5,256 nt of DNA. Origin: Bacteroidales bacterium (GTDB lineage: Bacteria; Bacteroidota; Bacteroidia; Bacteroidales; P3). A program made the position numbers and the translations under genes. Where the stretch lies: positions 1 through 5,256 of the forward strand of contig JAFZEK010000280.1 of the NCBI GenBank assembly GCA_017560705.1, written 5' to 3'. Below the pieces are notes generated by a model. The model did no database searches. It was not told the DNA's origin and saw only the letters and a program-made list of their open reading frames with translations. Shown here in pieces: positions 1-5,256 of this stretch (within the stretch, counting starts at the first letter, position 1; each line of letters begins with the position of its first letter).

Positions 1-313
1 AATCATAGCAAATATGATACTCTTCGCCAGACCGGGGTGCTGCCTCGCACAGCACTTTGACCGGAATAGTGATATTACTATCCACCAACTCTTTCAACCT
101 ATACAAACACTGCTTATATTGATTAGTATCTCGGTCGCTTACAAAAACATTAGGAGGGCTTTGAGTAATGGTGTCAGCATCCATTTCTATCAATTGTGGG
201 TTTACAAACTTTTTGTCCGAAACCTTTCCTCCACAACTACACAACAATGCAACGGCAATAAATAATATATATGCATTATTGCGATATCTGTTATATGTTA
301 TTTCTTGTTCCAT
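1..313 (-). CDS. Small lipoprotein, 5' part only (runs off the window edge)
   Basis: Translating the minus strand from an ATG at 313-311 gives 104 uninterrupted codons to the window edge, so the C-terminus is missing. The N-terminus has a hydrophilic stretch with two Arg (residues 1-13), a hydrophobic core (YILFIAVALL, 15-24) and a lipobox ending in Cys27 (LLCSCGGK). This is a typical Bacteroidetes signal peptidase II site, so the mature protein should be a lipid-anchored envelope protein. The visible mature part (about 77 residues) is hydrophilic, with Cys68 and Cys89 and Tyr-rich patches, and I recognise no domain. It starts 15 bp after the HU-like gene stop, so the two are probably cotranscribed. 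There is no Shine-Dalgarno sequence, as is usual in this phylum. The gene is confident from the reading frame and signal peptide; its function is unknown. Confidence 0.8.
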   Translation of the reverse strand, partial: MEQEITYNRYRNNAYILFIAVALLCSCGGKVSDKKFVNPQLIEMDADTITQSPPNVFVSDRDTNQYKQCLYRLKELVDSNITIPVKVLCEAAPRSGEEYHICYD

Positions 314-328
314 TATAGTATGTATTAT

Positions 329-595
329 TTATTGTCTAAATTCTAGCTTTTTTATCCTAAGACTTACTCTAATAAACGAACCTATACCATCTAATTTCAT
401 CGAATGGCCTTCGGCCAAATAGCGTGTCATCACTGTGGGAATTGCATTTTGCATTGCCATTGCATCGGTTTGGCTTATGGTGCTTTCCTTTTCAATGTCT
501 TTTGCCAAACGATGTGCGTTATAGCAACTTACTGTTTTGGATACCGACATCCATTTTTCTGTAAGCTTTACGTACCTTTTTGAATAAAAAGCCAT
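329..595 (-). CDS. Short HU-HIG-like DNA-binding family protein (probably lacking the beta arm)
   Basis: The 88-residue product resembles the N-terminal two-thirds of Bacteroidetes HU-like (HU-HIG) proteins. It has a short beta-rich leader (MAFYSKRYVKLTEKW), a helical segment with the pattern AKDIEKESTISQTDA (31-45), a second helix (46-63), and the hallmark KLDGIGSF (67-74), which matches the K-L-D-G-x-G-[ST]-F signature of the family. Family members are usually about 120-160 residues, continuing after this motif with a beta-ribbon arm and a C-terminal region containing an FRP-like motif. Here only 14 residues follow (IRVSLRIKKLEFRQ). Reading the other two frames past this point gives stops at once, so a single frameshift does not restore the missing part. 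The final RIKKLEFRQ could be a remnant of the terminal FRP strand after an internal deletion. Canonical HU binds DNA as a dimer through the arm; this version keeps the dimerisation helices, so DNA binding is uncertain. It is followed 15 bp later by a lipoprotein gene. Confidence 0.72.
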   Translation of the reverse strand: MAFYSKRYVKLTEKWMSVSKTVSCYNAHRLAKDIEKESTISQTDAMAMQNAIPTVMTRYLAEGHSMKLDGIGSFIRVSLRIKKLEFRQ

Positions 596-699
596 AGTTT
601 TAAATATTATTGATTGATAACTAAAGATACTTACCTTTCAAAGGGTGATGTTTTCGGAGTTTTTTCCCAAATCATAAATACCTGATTTTCAAACATTGT

Positions 700-787
700 A
701 ATCTTCTCTGGAGAAGACTCCAATCTTCTCTGGAGAAGACTCCAATGTTCTCCGGAGAAGACTCCAATGTTCTCAAAAGAAGATTGG
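700..787. repeat. Tandem 22-bp palindromic repeat array, about 3.5 units
   Basis: Units 1 (700-721) and 2 (722-743) are identical over 22 bp. Unit 3 (744-765) differs at three positions: AATC becomes AATG, one CT becomes TT-compatible, and the centre TG becomes CG. Unit 4 (766-787) keeps only its first nine bases (AATGTTCTC) and then diverges. Each unit contains a palindromic core: CTTCTCTGGAGAAG at 703-716 and again in unit 2, and the perfect 12-bp palindrome TTCTCCGGAGAA at 748-759 in unit 3. Adjacent units can also pair across their junction, for example GAGAAGA at 711-717 with TCTTCTC at 724-730 around a 6-base loop. The array therefore has two alternative folding registers. There are no unique spacers, so it is not a CRISPR array. 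Confidence 0.85.
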
Positions 788-801
788 AGTCTTCTCAGAA
801 C
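747..801. repeat. Long imperfect hairpin closing the repeat array
   Basis: GAGAAGACTCCAAT at 755-768 is the exact reverse complement of 783-796, a perfect 14-bp stem. After one G-G mismatch the stem continues inward with TTCT (770-773) pairing AGAA (778-781) around a CAAA loop. Outward, GTTCT (747-751) pairs AGAAC (797-801) across a 3-base bulge (CCG). In total about 23 base pairs lie in one structure. It would form in RNA from either strand. It has no adjacent T-run on the minus strand, so it is not an ordinary intrinsic terminator. It could be a cis-regulatory leader for the HU-like gene, a small-RNA-like structure or a mobile palindromic repeat. Confidence 0.75.
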
Positions 802-887
802 ACCTCTTTAAAAGTCTTTTCATAACGATAAAAGATATTTTTTAGTATCCGAGATATTTCAAAATTTTTCCTATGGATTTTACAGAT

Positions 888-935
888 AAAAAGAACGTCT
901 AAAAACTTCTTTTCTCGAAGAAATCTTTAGACGTT
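888..935 (-). terminator. Intrinsic terminator of the lipA operon
   Basis: AACGTCTAAA (894-903) pairs perfectly with TTTAGACGTT (926-935), a 10-bp stem. Inside the loop, TTTCT (911-915) pairs AGAAA (919-923) as a second small stem. Read on the minus strand, the hairpin begins 10 bp after the lipA stop and is followed by C and then five Ts (892-888). This is the expected layout of a Rho-independent terminator ending the operon. Confidence 0.85.
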
Positions 936-945
936 GCTTCAAAAT

Positions 946-1812
946 TTATTTATGACAAATATGCGATTCTAAGAATGTTTTCTCTGCCATGTATGAGCTT
1001 CTTACAAGCGGACCGGCTTCTACATTGTCGAATCCTAGCTCCATACCTATCTTTTTATATTCGGCAAACTGCTCGGGGGTTACATATTCTACTATATCTA
1101 AGTTTTGCGGAGTGGGTTGTAGATACTGACCTATTGTAAACAATCTACATCCGGCTTGTCTTAAATCTTTCATCACTTGCACCACTTCGTCTTTTGTTTC
1201 TCCAAGGCCTACCATTATGCCGCTTTTGGTTATAAAACCTTTGTCGGCAGCATACTTCAAAGCGTCTAAGCTGACTGGATATTTGGCACGGCTACGCACT
1301 TGATTGGACAAACGCTCTACCGTCTCCATATTATGTCCATAAACATCCGGTTTGCTTTCAAGCACTATATCTATCCATTCTTTGTTGGCATCGAAGTCGG
1401 GCACAAGGATTTCTATTATTGTGTTTGGGTTTTGATTGCGTATTTCAGTTATAGTGTCGGCCCAGTGCTTAGCACCTCTGTCGGGCATGTCATCTCTGTC
1501 TACCGATGTGATAACGCAATGTTTTAATTTCATCAGCTTAACACTTTCAGCCACTCTTGCAGGCTCTTGAGCATCTGCAGGCAATGGTTTTCCGGTCTTT
1601 GTGGCACAAAACTTACAGCTACGTGTGCATATTTCGCCTAGTATCATAAATGTAGCAGTGCCTTTGCTCCAACATTCTCCTATGTTCGGACATTTGCCAC
1701 TACTGCATATAGTGTGAAGATGGTGTTGTTCTACTATCTTTTTTGTTTGAGGATAATTTTCACCTCCGCCAAGTTTTATTTTCAACCAATCTGGTTTTCT
1801 CCTTATTTCCAT
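946..1812 (-). CDS. lipA: Lipoyl synthase LipA (radical SAM)
   Basis: LipA inserts two sulfur atoms at C6 and C8 of protein-bound octanoyl groups on lipoyl-dependent proteins (E2 subunits, GcvH) in the cytoplasm. All diagnostic motifs are present in the 288 residues. The auxiliary [4Fe-4S] cluster motif C-x4-C-x5-C is at Cys36, Cys41 and Cys47 (CSSGKCPNIGEC). The radical SAM motif C-x3-C-x2-C is at Cys62, Cys66 and Cys69 (CTRSCKFC). The C-terminal RSSY motif is at 271-274, whose Ser is the non-Cys ligand of the auxiliary cluster. Other family signatures include TSVDRDDMPDRGA (102-114), GHNMETV (159-165), KSGIMVGLGET (196-206) and TIGQYLQPT (226-234). The length is normal for the family, and the start gives the usual short N-terminus (RRKPDWLK). 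It follows queG by 12 bp and is the last gene of the operon, ending at the terminator. No lipB is in view. Confidence 0.97.
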   Translation of the reverse strand: MEIRRKPDWLKIKLGGGENYPQTKKIVEQHHLHTICSSGKCPNIGECWSKGTATFMILGEICTRSCKFCATKTGKPLPADAQEPARVAESVKLMKLKHCVITSVDRDDMPDRGAKHWADTITEIRNQNPNTIIEILVPDFDANKEWIDIVLESKPDVYGHNMETVERLSNQVRSRAKYPVSLDALKYAADKGFITKSGIMVGLGETKDEVVQVMKDLRQAGCRLFTIGQYLQPTPQNLDIVEYVTPEQFAEYKKIGMELGFDNVEAGPLVRSSYMAEKTFLESHICHK

Positions 1813-1824
1813 CGTATATATTAT

Positions 1825-2733
1825 TTAATGTTTATTCTTAGTTTTATCTATGTTTCGTCGTAGTTGCGAATACTTTATTCGCTCCATAGCCGAATGTTTT
1901 ATTATCTTTTTAAAGTCTGCTTCGCCGGCAGTATCTATCTTTTGCAGTTCGCTCATTCGCTCTTCTGTCACCTCTAGCCTCGGAATCACATCAGCGTTGT
2001 ATGGGCAAGCCTTTTGGCAAATGTCGCAACCAAACACATAGCCTTTCAAATCAATATCGTCGGGCAAGGCATCGGCTTTGTTCTCAATAGTATGATAGGC
2101 GTTGCACCTATTGGCGTTAACACCATTTGGGGTTATAGCTCCATTTGGGCAAGCATCTACGCATCTAGTGCATTCTCCGCAATGGTTGGGCACTTCTTCA
2201 TCATAGTCTGAAACAATATTACACACCAACTCGCCTATATTCACCCACGAACCCAAGGATTCATTTACAAGCAACGTATTCTTCCCTATCCAACCAAGAC
2301 CGCAACGAGCAGCCCACATCTTATCCGAAATAGGGGCTGTATCGACATACGGAGTTGCTTTAAACGCTGGGAAATCTGTTTGTATTGTGTCTATCAGCCG
2401 AAATAATTTCTGCTTTATCGTCCGATGATAGTCCTCAGAGTAGGCATATTGTGCCACAAATGGCGACTTTACAAGCACTTGCGATGGCTTATAACTCAAA
2501 AGGACACTTATTACAGACACTCCGTCGGCATTTAGATGTGAGGGGCTAAAACGTTTGTCCAAATATTTTTCCATATAAGACATACTGGCATTATACCCCA
2601 ACTCCAACCACTTGGAATACCGCTTTTCAAAGTCGGTCAACACTGAATCTTTAGCTACACCACACGCATCGAATCCGCATTTTGCAGCTTGCTCTTTGAT
2701 ATAACTTGCCGGTATGTATAATTCTGCATCCAT
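1825..2733 (-). CDS. queG: Epoxyqueuosine reductase QueG
   Basis: QueG reduces epoxyqueuosine to queuosine at the wobble position of tRNAs with GUN anticodons (Tyr, His, Asn, Asp), using cobalamin and two [4Fe-4S] clusters. The 302-residue product has the catalytic Asp in YVDTAP (Asp131), followed by the family block MWAARCGLGWIGKNT (139-153). It then shows two ferredoxin-like cysteine sets: Cys185, Cys188, Cys191 and Cys195 (CGECTRCVDACP), and Cys236, Cys239 and Cys243 (CDICQKACPYN), with Cys210 between them. The C-terminal MERIKYSQLRRN (283-294) is also typical. It lacks the C-terminal HEAT-repeat extension of the longer E. coli-type protein (about 380 residues); the short form is common in other bacteria. 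It begins 15 bp after the upstream gene and ends 12 bp before lipA, which supports cotranscription. All key residues are intact. Confidence 0.95.
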   Translation of the reverse strand: MDAELYIPASYIKEQAAKCGFDACGVAKDSVLTDFEKRYSKWLELGYNASMSYMEKYLDKRFSPSHLNADGVSVISVLLSYKPSQVLVKSPFVAQYAYSEDYHRTIKQKLFRLIDTIQTDFPAFKATPYVDTAPISDKMWAARCGLGWIGKNTLLVNESLGSWVNIGELVCNIVSDYDEEVPNHCGECTRCVDACPNGAITPNGVNANRCNAYHTIENKADALPDDIDLKGYVFGCDICQKACPYNADVIPRLEVTEERMSELQKIDTAGEADFKKIIKHSAMERIKYSQLRRNIDKTKNKH

Positions 2734-2748
2734 AACCGAAGTATCGTA

Positions 2749-4095
2749 CTATTGCTCAAGAGTAAAAAGTGTCAGCAATTCTTCAGGCACATTATGCTCA
2801 TCCGACAATGTATTCAAAGGCACCACAGCCGAGCCCAACTCATAATCTTTAAGTAGCAAAGGGCGGTTGTTTGAAGAATAGAATCTTTCTATCGTCAGTG
2901 TCAAAGCAGAGTTCACTTCGTCCACCGTTCCGACGCACTCAAAAGGTTTTTGAGCTTCTTTACCTATAAGCTGAGCAAAATAAAGCTTCAACGATTCATC
3001 GTCCAGCATAGACTTTCCAAAAATAGCGTTCAGCGTCTCCGGCTCTATAAAAGGAGAAAGAATAATGTAGGCAAACAAGCATTTAGCACAGCTTCCGCAC
3101 CAAACATCGGTTTTACTACCCACATTACAGCTTTTAAACACACTGAAATATTTTCTATTTCGAGCAAAGAGCATAGCAATTTGCAATTCAGTAAGAGGTC
3201 GTAAGAAACTGAAATAATCAAAGTCGTCCGAAATATAGTCTTTTACATATCTTCGAAAATCATTCTCAAACTCCAAGCTCTTACTATATTGGTGATTTAC
3301 ATTTGTGCCAATAATAGTACTTTCATTGGCACTAGACTCGTTGGACAAAGCAATGAACTTTCTACCCGTCATAGCCGAAGCCAACAAAGTATAGAATGCC
3401 AACATAGCCGAGAAAGGTGTATGCCCATTCAAATAACCTTCAGCATTAAGTTTCAATAGCAGCGGATGTATTGTTCTCTTTATCTCGATGAAAGCCTCTC
3501 TGTCATAACCGGCTATAGCAGCACACTCAGTAGTAGCACCCCTAGGGTTTATAATCATTGGGCAAATATCCTTACCGGCTTGAGACAGCAATTCCAAGGT
3601 CACTACCGAATCTTTGCCTCCGCCTATAGGCACGATGAACGAGTTTTCAGTGTTGAACCTCGACTTAGCAAGCGTCTTATCCGAATCCGATTGTATAAGC
3701 ACAAAGTCTTCTTCCGAAGCATTGATACCATTCAAATAAAAGAATTCCGACAAGCCATTAAAATAAAGTTTTTTCCAAAACTTTATTTGCTCTGAAGTAA
3801 GAGAATAAGGCTTCACCACAATAGTAGGAGAGCATACCGATTTCCAATAGCTTACAAGCTCCACCATACCAATATTAAAGACAAGTAAACTTAGTTTTTC
3901 ATCCGAAAGCGAATCCCATTTATAGAAACTCCTACAAGGCACTACCGTCGACGGCTGAAAGGAAAACTCGTTGCCAACATTAAAATGAAAGGTTATTTTA
4001 AGCCCCTCAGAAGTTCTTTGGTAATCAAAAGCCTCGTATGTAAAAATGGGATGTTTGGCTCGCAAAGCGTTGTATTTTTCCAAATTACTTTCCAC
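2749..4095 (-). CDS. MurL-like PP-loop enzyme (putative UDP-MurNAc-L-Ala-L-Glu epimerase)
   Basis: The 448-residue product has an N-terminal region of about 150 residues and then a PP-loop-like nucleotide-binding motif, PIGGGKDS (156-163), related to the SGGxDS motif of ATP pyrophosphatases. Further conserved-looking blocks are NPRGATTECAAIAGYDRE (183-200), LNGHTPFSA (222-230), LSNESSANES (250-259), VNHQYSKSLEFE (266-277) and a Cys cluster CGSCAKC (Cys333, Cys336, Cys339). From memory, size and motif order match the MurL family, first described in Xanthomonas. MurL uses ATP to epimerise the terminal L-Glu of UDP-MurNAc-L-Ala-L-Glu, supplying D-Glu to peptidoglycan without glutamate racemase. 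Assignment to a PP-loop ATPase is fairly secure; the MurL function is inference, since no murD2-like partner is in view. It heads the probable operon with queG and lipA. There is no signal peptide, so it should be cytoplasmic. An AMP-forming sulfurtransferase or amidotransferase-like role is the main alternative. Confidence 0.6.
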   Translation of the reverse strand: MESNLEKYNALRAKHPIFTYEAFDYQRTSEGLKITFHFNVGNEFSFQPSTVVPCRSFYKWDSLSDEKLSLLVFNIGMVELVSYWKSVCSPTIVVKPYSLTSEQIKFWKKLYFNGLSEFFYLNGINASEEDFVLIQSDSDKTLAKSRFNTENSFIVPIGGGKDSVVTLELLSQAGKDICPMIINPRGATTECAAIAGYDREAFIEIKRTIHPLLLKLNAEGYLNGHTPFSAMLAFYTLLASAMTGRKFIALSNESSANESTIIGTNVNHQYSKSLEFENDFRRYVKDYISDDFDYFSFLRPLTELQIAMLFARNRKYFSVFKSCNVGSKTDVWCGSCAKCLFAYIILSPFIEPETLNAIFGKSMLDDESLKLYFAQLIGKEAQKPFECVGTVDEVNSALTLTIERFYSSNNRPLLLKDYELGSAVVPLNTLSDEHNVPEELLTLFTLEQ

Positions 4096-4124
4096 TACTA
4101 TCTATTATCTAAATTATCACGAAT

Positions 4125-4159
4125 AAAAAGTAGCCAATCATATTTCTATAATTGGCTAC
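4125..4159 (-). terminator. Intrinsic terminator of the coiled-coil lipoprotein gene
   Basis: GTAGCCAAT (4130-4138) pairs perfectly with ATTGGCTAC (4151-4159), a 9-bp stem with a 12-base AT-rich loop. Read on the minus strand, it begins 25 bp after the lipoprotein stop codon and is followed directly by five Ts (4129-4125). It separates this gene from the MurL-like operon that starts about 30 bp further on. Confidence 0.85.
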
Positions 4160-4184
4160 CACACAATGTGTATATTAAAAAAAA

Positions 4185-5180
4185 CTATTTAGTCAATTTG
4201 AATGATGTTTTTCCTATTTCTTGACCATCGGCATACAAGGAAACTCTATAAGTACCTTTTATAACCTTTACATTGTCATTTCTAGACCAGTTAATCATCA
4301 CTTTACGTGCATTGCCATCAAATTCTATATCTTGCTTAGCAGTGTATTGTAGTGGCGAACCATCAACGTCGAAGCTAAATTCTTCAGCAGTACCATTGCA
4401 TAATACGCGGTTGTTAGGTCCGGTTATGCGAGCATAGATAGTTTTAGTTCCTGGGTCAACAACATCGTTTGGCAATATACGAGCTTCGATCTTCACAGCA
4501 GCTAACTTAGTAGAATATTTGGTTTCTTTCATTCCTTTGCCACCACATTTCTTGCGTAGAGGAGTAACAGTCAAATCAGAAGTAACCAATTTCTTTGCAT
4601 TTTCAATCTTTTGAGCTAAAGTTTTATTTTCCGAAACCAATTTTTCATTAGCATCTTTGGTTTCTTCCATAAGCACTTTCATTTGTTCGTTTTCAGCTTT
4701 CAAAGCTTCGTTTTCAGCTTTCAAAGCTTCCAATTCTTTCATGTAATTGTCGCAGCTTGCTTGCAACTCTTTTATTTGCTCTCTCAACTTAGATGTTTTA
4801 GTTGTAGCTACACTTCCGGCATTGGTTTGTGCAGCAGGTTGAGTAGTGGAAGGTTGCACTGTAGCTGTTTGTGCAGGTTTGCTCATTGCCATTTGTCTTT
4901 CATAATCCAACTCAGACAATAAGTTCTTAATGCGTGCAGCTTGGGCTGAAATTATACTATCTTTTTCAGCAAAGGATTCTGCATACAATGCGTTTTCAGA
5001 TTTCACCTTTTGGTGATTAAACATAATAGAATCAAATTGCTTTTGCAAATCTTGTTTTTCTATTTCTAATGTTGCTAATTGTTCTTGCATTTCTTGGTTA
5101 GTACAAGAAAAGAATACACTTGCACCTACGAAAAGTGTGCAAACCAACATTGCAATTTTTGTTGTACTTCTTGTGTTCAT
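4185..5180 (-). CDS. Coiled-coil lipoprotein with C-terminal beta-rich domain
   Basis: The 331-residue product starts with a lipoprotein signal peptide: Arg4 and Lys8, a hydrophobic core (IAMLVCTLFVGASVFF) and Cys26 in FFSCTN. It is therefore expected to be lipid-anchored in the envelope. Residues 28-97 form a heptad-rich, Glu/Lys/Gln-rich coiled coil. A low-complexity linker rich in Thr, Ala, Pro and Gln follows (101-129). A second coiled coil (130-198) includes EALKAEN twice in a row (150-163). Residues 200-331 look like a compact beta domain with a Cys-Gly-Gly motif (212-214), IYARITGPNNRVL (248-260) and a terminal strand pattern (GTYRVSLYADGQEIGKTSFKL). I recognise no named family. Automatic pipelines may label such proteins SMC-like because of the coiled coil, but there is no ATPase domain. 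A structural or spacer role in the periplasm is inference. It has its own promoter and terminator. Confidence 0.85.
   Translation of the reverse strand: MNTRSTTKIAMLVCTLFVGASVFFSCTNQEMQEQLATLEIEKQDLQKQFDSIMFNHQKVKSENALYAESFAEKDSIISAQAARIKNLLSELDYERQMAMSKPAQTATVQPSTTQPAAQTNAGSVATTKTSKLREQIKELQASCDNYMKELEALKAENEALKAENEQMKVLMEETKDANEKLVSENKTLAQKIENAKKLVTSDLTVTPLRKKCGGKGMKETKYSTKLAAVKIEARILPNDVVDPGTKTIYARITGPNNRVLCNGTAEEFSFDVDGSPLQYTAKQDIEFDGNARKVMINWSRNDNVKVIKGTYRVSLYADGQEIGKTSFKLTK
4686..4727. repeat. Perfect 21-bp tandem duplication inside the lipoprotein gene
   Basis: Positions 4686-4706 are repeated exactly at 4707-4727. The repeat is in frame and encodes two adjacent EALKAEN heptads (residues 150-163) in the second coiled coil. 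Exact identity at the DNA level, including third codon positions, points to a recent slippage duplication that extended the coil by one heptad. Confidence 0.85.
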
Positions 5181-5234
5181 TTTTATTCGATTTGTATATT
5201 TCTAATATTATTTCTATCTTTGTATTTTATTTTG

Positions 5235-5242
5235 CAAAGATA
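5235..5242 (-). promoter_or_regulatory. Bacteroidetes-type -7 promoter element
   Basis: TATCTTTG on the minus strand (5242-5235) matches the Bacteroidetes -7 consensus TAnnTTTG exactly. It lies 54 bp upstream of the lipoprotein start codon, giving an AT-rich leader of about 45-50 bases. The matching -33 TTTG element would fall just past the window edge and cannot be checked. Confidence 0.65.
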
Positions 5243-5256
5243 CTTTTTTTTCTATA

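Larger units (their letters stand above)
596..887. other. Intergenic region upstream of the HU-like gene
   Basis: This stretch of about 290 bp lies between the lipA terminator and the HU-like start and carries no convincing gene on either strand. It holds the palindromic repeat array (700-787), the long hairpin (747-801) and a weak AT-rich inverted repeat (814-836). The promoter of the HU-like gene should lie here. The best -7 candidate on the minus strand is TATCTTTA at 629-622, one mismatch from TAnnTTTG, but no TTTG element sits at the expected 19-21 bp spacing. A minus-strand reading frame of 21 codons (696-631) is too short to call. Confidence 0.6.

Noticed and set aside
329..360. Frameshift in the HU-like gene at the A6 run near 348-355
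   Set aside because: Both alternative frames meet a stop within a few codons, so one inserted or deleted base would not restore a full-length protein.
14..422. Two overlapping plus-strand reading frames (14-265 and 168-422)
   Set aside because: They lie antisense to the lipoprotein and HU-like genes, show no recognisable motifs and are explained as shadows of the minus-strand frames.
631..696. Minus-strand 21-codon reading frame upstream of the HU-like gene
   Set aside because: Too short, with no signal peptide, homology or coding bias that I can support; a leader peptide is possible but unproven.
700..801. CRISPR array
   Set aside because: The 22-bp units are directly abutting with no unique spacers, and no cas genes are present.
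814..836. AT-rich inverted repeat followed by a T-run on the plus strand
   Set aside because: The stem is only about 6-7 A/T-rich pairs and no plus-strand gene lies upstream, so it is not supported as a terminator.
1300..2211. Plus-strand reading frames within lipA and queG
   Set aside because: They are antisense to two genes with complete catalytic motifs and have no features of their own.
4096..4129. Promoter for the MurL-like operon (TAATTTAG at 4116-4109, minus strand)
   Set aside because: One mismatch to TAnnTTTG, only 13 bp from the start codon and no matching -33 element; a promoter is expected here but this site is not convincing.

Overview
The window looks like chromosomal DNA from a member of the Bacteroidota, probably order Bacteroidales. 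The evidence is AT-rich DNA, a HU-like protein of the Bacteroidetes HU-HIG type, two lipoproteins with Cys-terminated signal peptides, starts without clear Shine-Dalgarno sequences, and a Bacteroidetes-type -7 promoter element (TAnnTTTG). All six supported genes lie on the minus strand, so the window is best read from right to left.

Right end (5256 to about 4125): a promoter element at 5235-5242 precedes a 331-residue lipoprotein gene (5180-4185). The protein has two coiled-coil stretches joined by a Thr/Ala/Pro/Gln-rich linker and a C-terminal beta-rich domain. A clear intrinsic terminator (4159-4125) makes this a single-gene unit.

Middle (4095 to 888): three closely spaced genes, with gaps of 15 and 12 bp, probably form one operon ending at a strong terminator (935-888). 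The first (4095-2749) is a 448-residue PP-loop-like enzyme resembling the MurL glutamate epimerase family of peptidoglycan precursor synthesis. The second is queG (2733-1825), epoxyqueuosine reductase for tRNA queuosine. The third is lipA (1812-946), lipoyl synthase. The last two are [4Fe-4S] enzymes with complete motifs. The three reactions belong to different pathways, so this looks like a housekeeping cluster.

Left (887 to 1): an intergenic region of about 290 bp carries an unusual array of 22-bp palindromic units (700-787) that closes in a long hairpin (747-801). It is followed by a short HU-HIG-like gene (595-329) that appears to lack the DNA-binding arm. Fifteen bases later comes the 5' part of a lipoprotein gene (313 to the window edge), which leaves the window without a stop codon.

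No tRNA, rRNA, insertion sequence, CRISPR array or complete new defence-like system is visible. The points most worth a second look are the palindromic array with its truncated HU gene and small lipoprotein, and the MurL-like enzyme.
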